Source: Plantibacter auratus | Lineage (GTDB): Bacteria > Actinomycetota > Actinomycetes > Actinomycetales > Microbacteriaceae | DNA: 64,000 nucleotides | NCBI RefSeq assembly: GCF_050587365.1 | Contig: NZ_JBOBFV010000003.1 | Span: 310,001 to 374,000 of the forward strand | Reading direction: 5' to 3' | Part shown: positions 41,194 through 49,123 of the stretch, piece after piece | How the letters are laid out: each line of letters opens with the position of its first letter | How positions within the stretch are numbered: position 1 is the first letter of the stretch | Position numbers and translations under genes: made by a program | The notes under the pieces: generated by a model | Told to the model about the DNA's origin: nothing | What the model saw: the letters and a program-made list of their open reading frames with translations, nothing else | Database searches by the model: none

Positions 41194-43553
41194 AACATCG
41201 TTTGGCGGCATTCTTCGCCATCTTCTCGCTCCTCGTGGCCGGCCTCGTCGTCGGTTCGACGCCGGAGACGTCCGAAGCCGCCGAGGCACGGAACTTCGAC
41301 CCCGGCAACATCATCAGCGACCAGCTCTTCTACAACGACATCTCCATGTCGGCGGCAGCGGTGCAGTCGGTGCTGAGCTCTCGGGTGTCCACCTGTCGGT
41401 CCGGCTACACCTGCCTCAAGGACTTCCGCGAGAACACCCCGAACCGCGCGGCGGTCTCCGGCAGATGTGCGGCGTACTCGGGAGGCAATCAGAGCGCGGC
41501 GGAGATCATCACCCGCGTCGGCGTCGCCTGCGGCATCAGCCAGAAGGTCCTGATCGTCATGCTCGAGAAGGAGCAGAGCCTCATCACGGACGATTGGCCC
41601 TCCGCGCGGCAGTACCGGAGCGCCATGGGCTACGGCTGCCCGGACACGGCCGACTGCGACACCAACTACTACGGCTTCTTCAACCAGGTGTACGCAGCCG
41701 CGCTGCAGTTCAAGAACTACCAGGCGAACCCGACCCGCTGGAACCACGTCCCCGGTCGCAACAACGCCGTACGGTTCAACCCGAACGCCGCCTGCGGCTC
41801 GAGCACCGTCTACATCCAGAACGCTGCGACGGCCGGACTCTACAACTACACCCCGTATCAGCCGAACGCTTCCGCGCTCGCCAACCTCTACGGCACCGGC
41901 GACGGCTGCGGTGCCTACGGCAATCGGAACTTCTGGCGGATCTACACGGACTGGTTCGGTCCGACGACGGGCTCCTCGTACGGCTCGTACGACGGCGTGT
42001 CCGGTGGATACCAGGGCATCTCCGTGTCCGGCTGGGCGATGAACCCGAACAGCACGGCGCCCGCATACGTGTGGGTCAACGTGAACGGCCAGGGAGGACC
42101 GTTCCTGGCGAACACGTCCCGTGCGTGGTTCAACTCCCTCTACCCGGGCTACGGCCCGAATCACGGCTTCGACGGGACCATCGCGAAGCCGCCGGGGACG
42201 TACGAGGTGTGCGTCTACAACTCGACCATGAACACGCTCCTCGGCTGCAAGCAGGTCACCGTCCCGAAGGGTGCCGGATCGTTCGACACCGCGACGCAGG
42301 TCCCGGGCGGCATGATCCTCAGCGGTTGGGCGGTCGACTACACGACGAAGAACCCGACCAACGTGACCGTCTCCGTGAACGGCAAGGCTGAACCGGCGGT
42401 CGCCGCCAACGTCTCCCTGCCCTGGATCAACGGATACTTCCCCGGCATCGGTGCCAATCACGGGTATTCCATCAAGCTCGACAGACCACTCGGGACGTAC
42501 AACGTGTGCGTCGACGCGATCTCGGGTCGGTTGGGTTGCAAGACCGTGACGCTGAAGTCCGAGGAGGTGGGGTCGTTCGATACCGCGACGGCCTCGGCGA
42601 ATCAGCTCCGGCTCACCGGTTGGGCGTTCGACCGGAGTACCACGGCTTCGACGTTCGTCTGGGTCGACGTCAACGGCAAGGGTTCCGCCTACCGCGCGAA
42701 CACCGCACTGAGCTGGTTCGAGGGCATGTTCCCGGGGGCGGGGAAGAACCACGGGTTCGACCTCACGATCCCGACGACGGCGGGCAACAATCGAGTGTGC
42801 GTCTATGGTTCGGCGACCTCGAAGTTGCTCGGCTGCAAGACCGTCAACGTCCCCGCTCCGGCAGAATACGGTTCCTTCGACACCGCGACCGCCGTCGACG
42901 GCGGCATCAAGCTGACCGGCTGGGCCTACAACTCCGCGACGAAGGACCCGTCCTACGTCTGGTTCGACATCAACGGCGTCGGAACCGCGGTCAAGGCGAA
43001 CACGAGCCTCAGTTGGTTCGAGGGATTGTTCCCCGGAGCCGGCAAGAACCACGGGTTCGACGTCACCCTGCCGAAGGGGCCGGGGACCTACCGGATCTGT
43101 GCCTACGGATCCGCGACCTCGGTGCTGTTCAGCTGCAAGACGGTGACCGTCGGCGCCGGGAAGGCTCCGGCACCCGCGCCGACGCCGACGCCCACCCCCA
43201 CGCCCACCCCCACGCCGACGCCGGTCGCACCGACGCCGACCCCGACCACCGCGACCGGATCGTTCGACACGATCACCCCCGCGGCGGGCACGGTCCGGGT
43301 GACCGGTTGGGCGTACCAGCCCGGCGTGGACCCGGCGACGACGACGTCGTTCGTCTGGGTGGACGTCGACGGGGTCGGTGCCGCCTACCGCGCCAACAGC
43401 ACCCTGTCCTGGTTCGACGGCCTCTACCCGGGTGCCGGCACCGACCATGGGTTCGACCTGACGGTTCCGGCGGCGTCCGGGGCGCGGAACGTGTGCATCT
43501 ACGAAGCATCGACCAGCGTGAAGTTGGGGTGCAAGGCGACCACGGTTCCCTGA
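41190..43553 (+). CDS. Secreted hemagglutinin-like protein with five C-terminal repeats
   Basis: A 787-residue exported protein. Residues 1-32 are a signal peptide (VKHRLAAFFAIFSLLVAGLV). Residues 35-262 form a domain of the actinobacterial hemagglutinin type: NIISDQLFYNDISMSAAAVQ, VLIVMLEKEQSLITDDWP, RSAMGYGCPDTADCDTNYYG and FFNQVYAAALQFKNYQANP, with several Cys pairs; the LEKEQ Glu and fold hints suggest a lysozyme-like ancestry (inference). Five repeats of about 98 residues follow at 265-362, 363-460, 461-560, 561-657 and 690-787, with a Pro-Thr linker at about 658-689. There is no LPXTG or membrane anchor. GTG start overlaps the lipoprotein stop. Confidence 0.85.
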   Translation: MKHRLAAFFAIFSLLVAGLVVGSTPETSEAAEARNFDPGNIISDQLFYNDISMSAAAVQSVLSSRVSTCRSGYTCLKDFRENTPNRAAVSGRCAAYSGGNQSAAEIITRVGVACGISQKVLIVMLEKEQSLITDDWPSARQYRSAMGYGCPDTADCDTNYYGFFNQVYAAALQFKNYQANPTRWNHVPGRNNAVRFNPNAACGSSTVYIQNAATAGLYNYTPYQPNASALANLYGTGDGCGAYGNRNFWRIYTDWFGPTTGSSYGSYDGVSGGYQGISVSGWAMNPNSTAPAYVWVNVNGQGGPFLANTSRAWFNSLYPGYGPNHGFDGTIAKPPGTYEVCVYNSTMNTLLGCKQVTVPKGAGSFDTATQVPGGMILSGWAVDYTTKNPTNVTVSVNGKAEPAVAANVSLPWINGYFPGIGANHGYSIKLDRPLGTYNVCVDAISGRLGCKTVTLKSEEVGSFDTATASANQLRLTGWAFDRSTTASTFVWVDVNGKGSAYRANTALSWFEGMFPGAGKNHGFDLTIPTTAGNNRVCVYGSATSKLLGCKTVNVPAPAEYGSFDTATAVDGGIKLTGWAYNSATKDPSYVWFDINGVGTAVKANTSLSWFEGLFPGAGKNHGFDVTLPKGPGTYRICAYGSATSVLFSCKTVTVGAGKAPAPAPTPTPTPTPTPTPTPVAPTPTPTTATGSFDTITPAAGTVRVTGWAYQPGVDPATTTSFVWVDVDGVGAAYRANSTLSWFDGLYPGAGTDHGFDLTVPAASGARNVCIYEASTSVKLGCKATTVP
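41982..43550 (+). repeat. Five tandem ~295-base coding repeats
   Basis: Units start at 41982, 42276, 42570, 42870 and 43257. Each encodes GSFDT-GWA-V-VNG-SWFEG-FPGAG-HGFD-VCVY-GCKTV in that order. Units 3 and 4 are most alike (SWFEGMFPGAGKNHGFD versus SWFEGLFPGAGKNHGFD); unit 1 is the most diverged. Each unit carries two Cys, one in VCVY and one in LGCK. Confidence 0.85.
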
Positions 43554-43563
43554 CCGGAGCCGT

Positions 43564-43609
43564 GAACGTCGAAGGGGCTGCACCGTTCGGTGCAGCCCCT
43601 TCGACGTTC
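43564..43609. terminator. Strong bidirectional hairpin terminator
   Basis: A perfect 20-base inverted repeat (arms 43564-43583 and 43590-43609), extendable by one C-G pair to leave a four-base loop, lies between the convergent repeat-protein gene and the RgpF-WbsX gene. There is no T-tract on either side, as is common for actinobacterial terminators. Confidence 0.85.
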
Positions 43610-43622
43610 GCGCGAATCGCGC

Positions 43623-45683
43623 TCAGCGGTACAGGACGTCGCGGATCGCCATCAGGTAGGACTTGCCGAAGCGGAGCGTCGGTTCGAGGACGGCGCTCTC
43701 CGCCCATTCGTTCCAGGCGTTGACGAAGACCAGACGGTGCTCGTGGTCGCGGTCCGCGACGGCCGACACGGCCGCATCGAACCAGCGTCGGAACGTGTAC
43801 GGGTTCGAGCCCCACCAGAGATCCGGCTGCCACTGGCGTCGGGCCGTGTTGTCGTAGTTGACCATCACGCCCGGGTAGCGGTCATCGGACACACCCTCCA
43901 ACAAGGTGAGCTCGGCGTTCTCCACCATGGCGTCGTAGCGGAACGTGTTCCCCTGGAACCGGTCGTCGAACTCCGTGTCCGCGCGGTCCCATGGGCTCCA
44001 CAGTTTGTTGTGGGGAGCGAACTCCATGTACGCGTCCATGCCGTGCTCGGAGAGGTCGCCTTCGACCCCGTCGAACGCGCCGCTCACGTCCACGCTGAGG
44101 AGCAGGAGGTCGTCCAACCCGGCCTCACGAGCGACCTGACGCCAGTAGGCGACGACCGAACGGTACTCGGGGATCTGGGTGATCCGGTAGACACCGAGCA
44201 CCGGGCGACCGTCGACTCGGATGTAGCGGTCGTCGGTGAGCAGGTCGATGACGTCGTGGATGAACTGCGTCGCGGGGACCCGCTCGTAGTCCTGACCGAT
44301 CAGGACGTTCGTCGAACGTCCGTCCCATCGCCGCGTGAAGTTCTCGTTCGCCCACATGATGCAGAACGGTTCGTCATCGGAGTCCGCGACCAGCTGTTCC
44401 ACCGGCAGGTTCATGAGCTTCTTGCCCGCGAACCAGTAGTAGTAGTACATGAAGCCCTCGATCCCCATGGACTGGGCGAGGTCGTACTGCTTCCGCCGGG
44501 TACCGGGCGCCCGGAGGTCGTAGAAGCCGAAGTCGCTGGGGAGCAGCGGCTGGTTCTGCCCCTCGTAGATGGCCTGTGCTCCGGCGACGTTCGACCATTC
44601 GGTGAAGCCGGTGCCCCACCACTGGTCGTTCTCGGGGAAGGCGTGGAACTGCGGGAGGTAGAAGGGGACCGCCCTGGCCCGCGGTTCCACTTCGGCATCC
44701 CGTCGGAACCGCTTCCAACCGTCGGACTCGACATCGGTCGAGGAGGCGGTGAGCGAACCGACCTCGCGCAGGTCGTATCCGGCCTCCTCCGTGACGATGC
44801 CGATGAGGCGCTCGACGCCGTGCGCCGTGGTCGCGTCGACCTGCCCGGCCTCCGCCTCGAAGTCCCACTCGCTCAACTGCAGCGCGCGGAGACCCTGCAG
44901 GATGAAGCCGCGGACCCAGTAGACCGAACCGGACGCGAAGTGGAGGGTCTCCGGTTCGAGTTCGAGCTGGAGACGCTTGAGGAGCGCCTCGACGATCTGC
45001 TGGTCGCCGCCCCAGAACTCGGGACCGACGAGGTTGCCGTCGGCGGTCAGGAGACCGAGGGACGGGTCCCCGGCGAATGCCGAGAGGATGGACTCGACGT
45101 GCTCCGGCGAGCCGAGCAGGCCGGCGTACAACGAACGGCGCCACTCATCGCCCGTGCCGCTGAGCTCCGTGTGCTCGGCACGCCAGGCACTGCGCTTCGT
45201 GTGGATCTTGAGGACCAGCTCGTACGGCTCCAGGATGTCGGCGTTGACCAGCGACACGAGCGGCAGGATGTCGCGTCCCTGGTTGTTCACCTCGTACACC
45301 TCGACCCGCCCGACGCGGTCGAGGGACGAGGTGTCGAGCTCGAGCGGGACGCCGGTGGCGTTGGTGACGATGAGGTCGAACTCGACGGGCAGGTGCTGGA
45401 GCTCGTGGAGGATCTCCGGCACGAGCTCGGCGTAGAAGACGTGCACGACCACAGCGACGCGCGCGGCGGGCACCGTCGACGGCTCGCGCATGCGCCACTC
45501 GCTCGGGAAGAGCGAAGTCAGACGGTCGTTGCGTCGTCGCAGCCAGTTCTCGAACCCGGCCGGATAGGCCGTCGGCACGTGGTGCTGGACGATGGCCGGG
45601 TCGAGCTCGGCGAGCTTGACGCCCGCGGAGATCCCTTTGCGGCCGGCGAACCGCTTCGCGCCGCCGGGGGTGATTCTTCTCAT
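43623..45683 (-). CDS. RgpF-WbsX fusion (rhamnan synthesis F + GH99-like glycosyltransferase)
   Basis: A 686-residue two-domain protein. About residues 60-310 form a rhamnan-synthesis RgpF domain: VAVVVHVFYAELVPEILHEL, YEVNNQGRDILPLVSLVNAD, YELVLKIHTKRSAW and FWGGDQQIVEALLKRL. Residues from about 330 form a WbsX/GH99-like domain: AVPFYLPQFHAFPENDQWWG, GFTEWSNVAGA, YYYYWFAGKKLMNLPVEQLV, FCIMWANENFTRRWDG and FVNAWNEWAESAVLEPTLRF. Both domain types occur in O-antigen and rhamnan loci. It begins three bases after the RgpF-like gene, in a unit that lies downstream of the Wzm/Wzt pair. Confidence 0.9.
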   Translation of the reverse strand: MRRITPGGAKRFAGRKGISAGVKLAELDPAIVQHHVPTAYPAGFENWLRRRNDRLTSLFPSEWRMREPSTVPAARVAVVVHVFYAELVPEILHELQHLPVEFDLIVTNATGVPLELDTSSLDRVGRVEVYEVNNQGRDILPLVSLVNADILEPYELVLKIHTKRSAWRAEHTELSGTGDEWRRSLYAGLLGSPEHVESILSAFAGDPSLGLLTADGNLVGPEFWGGDQQIVEALLKRLQLELEPETLHFASGSVYWVRGFILQGLRALQLSEWDFEAEAGQVDATTAHGVERLIGIVTEEAGYDLREVGSLTASSTDVESDGWKRFRRDAEVEPRARAVPFYLPQFHAFPENDQWWGTGFTEWSNVAGAQAIYEGQNQPLLPSDFGFYDLRAPGTRRKQYDLAQSMGIEGFMYYYYWFAGKKLMNLPVEQLVADSDDEPFCIMWANENFTRRWDGRSTNVLIGQDYERVPATQFIHDVIDLLTDDRYIRVDGRPVLGVYRITQIPEYRSVVAYWRQVAREAGLDDLLLLSVDVSGAFDGVEGDLSEHGMDAYMEFAPHNKLWSPWDRADTEFDDRFQGNTFRYDAMVENAELTLLEGVSDDRYPGVMVNYDNTARRQWQPDLWWGSNPYTFRRWFDAAVSAVADRDHEHRLVFVNAWNEWAESAVLEPTLRFGKSYLMAIRDVLYR

Positions 45684-45686
45684 GTC

Positions 45687-46517
45687 TTACCTCGGCTTCG
45701 TGTCCGGTGTGGTCGGCAACCAGTCCATCGGGTCTTCCCCGAAGGCGGCTCGTACGGTCTCGCGAGCGCGGACGCCGTCGGCGACCACGCTCGGGTTGGT
45801 GATGATCTCCCGCTTCACGAACGGGAACCCGAGCTGGACGAGTCGGCGCCAGCCACGGATGACCGGGTTCTCCCCCGGTTCGACGACCTGGGCGTGATCG
45901 ATCCAGGCGCTCGTGACGTAGGCCTCGACATGGAGCAGCTCGCTCAGCCCGATCTCGTACTGGTCGATGATCTGCTGCTTGTCGTCGTGGTCGACGAGCG
46001 TGCGCCAGAAGGTGCGGACCGGGCGGTCCCGGAGCATCCCGTTCCGGAAGCCCAGGAGGTAGCTCTGGAGATGCGGCGAGAACTGGAGCGTGTTCGTCGC
46101 GCCCCAGACGTCCGTGTCGCGAGTCTCGAAGTCCTCGAGCATCGGCTGCAGCGACCCGAACGGGCCGACGAGTGAATCGTTCGCAAGCAGCACGAACGGG
46201 GCCCGGAGCAGCTGCGGGTACAACGCCATCCCGGTCGCCCATGAACCGAAGTCGTACCCGATGTTGGGCTTGCGCACCACCAGCGCCTCGGGAGGCGTCG
46301 GCCAGACCAGTGGTTCGACCGAGTCCGACGCACGGACGACGACGACGAAGTAGCCGCAACGGGCGAGTTCCGAGACGAGAGTGGAGAGCGACCGTGAGAC
46401 GTGCGGATCCGCGCCCCAACTGGCGACGAACGCCACCCGCTCGGGGTGCGTCGGGAGCGCTCGAGGGCGCTCGACCACCACCCGAGGGAGGACCTCACGC
46501 AGAACGGTACCGCCCAC
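45687..46517 (-). CDS. RgpF-like rhamnan synthesis protein
   Basis: A 276-residue protein with RgpF family features: VAFVASWGADPHVSRSLSTL, YFVVVVRASDSVEPLVW, RKPNIGYDFGSWATGMALYP, VLLANDSLVGPFGSLQPMLE, ATNTLQFSPHLQSYLLGF and VRTFWRTLVDHDDKQQIIDQ. It is GT-A-like and is probably an alpha-rhamnosyltransferase of a cell-wall rhamnan (family knowledge and inference). Gaps to its neighbours are one and three bases, so three genes are tightly packed. Confidence 0.87.
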   Translation of the reverse strand: MGGTVLREVLPRVVVERPRALPTHPERVAFVASWGADPHVSRSLSTLVSELARCGYFVVVVRASDSVEPLVWPTPPEALVVRKPNIGYDFGSWATGMALYPQLLRAPFVLLANDSLVGPFGSLQPMLEDFETRDTDVWGATNTLQFSPHLQSYLLGFRNGMLRDRPVRTFWRTLVDHDDKQQIIDQYEIGLSELLHVEAYVTSAWIDHAQVVEPGENPVIRGWRRLVQLGFPFVKREIITNPSVVADGVRARETVRAAFGEDPMDWLPTTPDTKPR

Positions 46518-46518
46518 C

Positions 46519-46764
46519 TCAGCGGCCCCTGCGGAGCGATGACACGCGCCGCTTCACGGCTCGCACCGGCTTCGTCAGGCGCCAGGAGGAGGATCGGCGC
46601 AGTTCGCGCACCTGCTCCGCGTACTTCGCAGACTTCGCACGCTCAGCCCGGAGCAGCCGCTTTGCGTCGTCGGCTTGACGTGCCAGGCGGGCCGCTTCCG
46701 CTCGCAGGCGGGCGATCTCGAGCCTCGCCTGTCGGAGCTCTCCGGTTCCGGCCTCTTCAGTCAC
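46519..46764 (-). CDS. Stand-alone coiled-coil and GT-tail protein
   Basis: An 81-residue protein: a charged heptad-like helix (RQARLEIARLRAEAARLARQ and on to about residue 60) followed by SSSWRLTKPVRAVKRRVSSL. The SSSWRLTKPVR tail is usually found fused to glycosyltransferases, where it follows a coiled coil; here it is separate. It may be a scaffold for the following RgpF proteins. GTG at 46764 is chosen because AAGGTGG lies upstream; a longer start at 46791 is possible. First gene of the RgpF unit. Confidence 0.7.
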   Translation of the reverse strand: MTEEAGTGELRQARLEIARLRAEAARLARQADDAKRLLRAERAKSAKYAEQVRELRRSSSWRLTKPVRAVKRRVSSLRRGR

Positions 46765-46804
46765 GTCGTCCCACCTTCGTCCGTTCCCCACGAGTCAACG
46801 CTCC

Positions 46805-46810
46805 ATCCTA
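46805..46810 (-). promoter_or_regulatory. -10 box of the RgpF unit
   Basis: TAGGAT on the minus strand (46810-46805) is about 35 bases ahead of the GTG at 46764. It lies in the 99-base gap after the Wzt gene and could give the RgpF unit its own promoter in addition to read-through. Confidence 0.35.
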
Positions 46811-46863
46811 CCGAGGCGCCGACTTGGAGTTCGCTGGGCTTGCGTGTAGGCGAGACCCAGAGG

Positions 46864-48063
46864 TCACGCGACGGAATCCACCACGCTGGCGGTCGGCACG
46901 GCGTGCACGGTCCCGACGGCAAGCTGGAAGTGCGGGGCATCGAACGACGCGATCTGGGGCCGGTCTGCGAGGTGGACCCCGTCGTGGGTCATCAGCGACA
47001 CGTTGACGAAGTACTTGCCTTCGCCGAAGGTCACCTTCTCGAGCACGAAGTCGACCGTGCAGGAGCTCCGGAGCCGCGGGAGCGACAGCCCGATGCGCTT
47101 GCTCGTGGTGCCATAGACGACCTGGCCGAGCGCACTGTCGATCTGCACCGCGGCGATCCAGTCGTCAAGCCCTTCACTGTGGGAGAAGGTCGCGGACACG
47201 ATGAGGTCGTCTCCGGGCGCGACGGGCTCACCGACCGCCTTGCCGACGGCGTGGGCGTTCACCGAGATGATGCGTCCGGCGCCCTCCTGCTCCTCGGGGT
47301 GCTCGGCGATCTCCTCCTGACGTCGCTCCTCGAGCACGTCGCGGAACTCCGTCGTCGCGACGTGCGGTTCGCCGTCGAACAGCACCTCGCCGCGGTTCAG
47401 CAGGACGGCGCGATCGCACAGTTCGGTGACCTGGCCCAGGGAGTGGGTGACGATGACGATCGTGCGGCCCTCGGCCTGGAAGGACCGGATCTTGTCGAGG
47501 CACTTCCGCTGGAACGCCTCGTCGCCGACGGCGAGCACTTCGTCGACGAGGAGCAGGTCGGGGTCGACGTGGATCGCCACGGCGAAGGCGAGCCGCATGT
47601 ACATGCCGCTCGAGTAGAACTTCACCTGCGTGTCGATGAAGTCACGGATCCCCGAGAACTCGACGATGTCCTCGAAGTAGTAGTCGGTCTGTTTGCGGGA
47701 CAGCCCGAGGATCGAGGCGTTGAGGTACACGTTCTCGCGACCGGTGAGGTCCTGGTGGAACCCGGCACCGAGCTCGAGGAGCGCGGCGAGCCGACCGCGA
47801 CGCTTCACCGAACCGCTGGTCGGCTCGATGATGCCGCCGATCGCCTTGAGCAGGGTGCTCTTGCCGGAGCCGTTCGGCCCGATGAGCCCGATGGTCGAGC
47901 CTGAGTCGACCTCCAGCGAGATGTTCCGGAGAGCCCAGAAGTCCTCTTTGTGCTTCGCCGACCGGCCGGCGTTGACCAGCCGCTCCTTGAGACTCTTCTC
48001 CTTGCGGATGACGAACCGCTTCGAGACGTCGTCGAGACGGACGATGGGGACTGAGGTGCTCAT
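46864..48063 (-). CDS. wzt: ABC transporter ATPase of a surface polysaccharide (Wzt-like)
   Basis: A 399-residue ATPase: Walker A GPNGSGKST at 62-70, Q-loop region ELGAGFHQDLTGRENVYLNA, signature YSSGMYMRLAFAVAIHVDP, Walker B LLLVDEVLAVGDEAF and the switch VIVTHS. Residues from about 260 form a Wzt_C-type domain (beta sandwich, DWIAAVQIDSALGQVVYGTT), which in the family recognises the non-reducing end of the glycan. It is separated by two bases from its permease. The pair exports a complete glycan, independent of Wzx/Wzy. Confidence 0.93.
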   Translation of the reverse strand: MSTSVPIVRLDDVSKRFVIRKEKSLKERLVNAGRSAKHKEDFWALRNISLEVDSGSTIGLIGPNGSGKSTLLKAIGGIIEPTSGSVKRRGRLAALLELGAGFHQDLTGRENVYLNASILGLSRKQTDYYFEDIVEFSGIRDFIDTQVKFYSSGMYMRLAFAVAIHVDPDLLLVDEVLAVGDEAFQRKCLDKIRSFQAEGRTIVIVTHSLGQVTELCDRAVLLNRGEVLFDGEPHVATTEFRDVLEERRQEEIAEHPEEQEGAGRIISVNAHAVGKAVGEPVAPGDDLIVSATFSHSEGLDDWIAAVQIDSALGQVVYGTTSKRIGLSLPRLRSSCTVDFVLEKVTFGEGKYFVNVSLMTHDGVHLADRPQIASFDAPHFQLAVGTVHAVPTASVVDSVA

Positions 48064-48065
48064 GT

Positions 48066-48977
48066 TCACAGCTCCTGCGCGAAGTTGCCCTGGAGCTTCG
48101 CGAACACGCGCTGGGCTCCGAAGAGGAGGACGATGCCGACCACGGCGGCGATGGCCAGGCGGAGCCCGAGGTCGGGCAGGGTCTCGCCGTTGCTTGTGCT
48201 CGCCCAGAACGCTTCCTGGAATCCGATGACCCCGAGCGTGATCGGGTTGTTGAGGTAGATGTCGGCCAGCCAACCCGGCATGTGCTGCACCGCGAACGTC
48301 CAGTGGTACAGGATCGGCGAACCCCACATGAAGAGCATGAGGAGCACCTCGACCAGGTACTGCACGTCGCGGAGGTAGACGTTCAGGGCGGACAGCAGGA
48401 GTCCGATCGCCGTCGCATAGACCAGCAGCACGAAGAAGCCGCCGAGGCCGAACAGCAGGTTGCCTGAGAACTGCAGTGTCCCGAACAACGCGGCGGCTAC
48501 CAACAGGATCACGAACTGGATGCAGAAGTTGAAGATCGCCGAGCCCACAGCGGAGAGGGGGAAGATCTCACGCGGTAGGTAGACCTTCTTGACGAGGCCC
48601 GAGTTGGCGATGATCGAGGAGGTCGAGCCGCCGACGATCTCGCTGAAGAGCCCGTAGGCGGTCAGACCCGCGAACAGGTAGATCGCGAAGTTCTCGATGT
48701 TGCGGGCTGCTCCGAGGAACTGCCCGACGACGACCGCGTAGATGAGCAGCTGCATGAGCGGCTTGATGAGGCTCCAGAAGAAGCCGAGTGCGCTGTCCTT
48801 GTACCGCGCCTTCACCTCGCGGTTCGTCAGCAGACCGAGGAGCTCGCGGTGCCGCCAGATGTCCTTCAGCTGCGAGGTGGAACCCCCCAGCGACGACCCG
48901 GGTGAACCGGCGTCCTCCCAGGGCAGTCCCGCCAGTCGTTCCGCCCGATCGTCCGGGCTCGGCGCAGCAATAGCCAT
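48066..48977 (-). CDS. wzm: ABC-2 polysaccharide export permease (Wzm-like)
   Basis: A 303-residue ABC-2 permease: a cytoplasmic N-terminus of about 50 residues, the interface REVKARYKDSALGFFWSLIK, then six hydrophobic segments (QLLIYAVVVGQFLGAA, IYLFAGLTAYGLFSEIVGG and others), the reentrant-type GSPILYHWTFAVQHMPGW and NPITLGVIGFQEAFWAS. It partners with the adjacent Wzt. The ATG at 48977 has AGGAG nine bases upstream; TATCCT on the minus strand near 49041 could be its -10 box. Confidence 0.93.
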   Translation of the reverse strand: MAIAAPSPDDRAERLAGLPWEDAGSPGSSLGGSTSQLKDIWRHRELLGLLTNREVKARYKDSALGFFWSLIKPLMQLLIYAVVVGQFLGAARNIENFAIYLFAGLTAYGLFSEIVGGSTSSIIANSGLVKKVYLPREIFPLSAVGSAIFNFCIQFVILLVAAALFGTLQFSGNLLFGLGGFFVLLVYATAIGLLLSALNVYLRDVQYLVEVLLMLFMWGSPILYHWTFAVQHMPGWLADIYLNNPITLGVIGFQEAFWASTSNGETLPDLGLRLAIAAVVGIVLLFGAQRVFAKLQGNFAQEL

Positions 48978-49123
48978 GCAGTGGATCTCCTAGCAGTTCG
49001 AAACAGCTCTCCGCTGATTTCGAGCAGAGACGCCTCCGAGGATACAGGAGTGAACATGAGAGACTGCGTGCTGGGGTTCGAAGCGGACTCCCGCCAGGCA
49101 ATCTCCAGGAAAGCGAGGTCGGT

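Noticed and set aside
43160..43256. Short repeated CCGACGCC-like stretch as a CRISPR or satellite
   Set aside because: It is in frame and encodes a Pro-Thr linker between repeat units of the secreted protein; there are no spacers.
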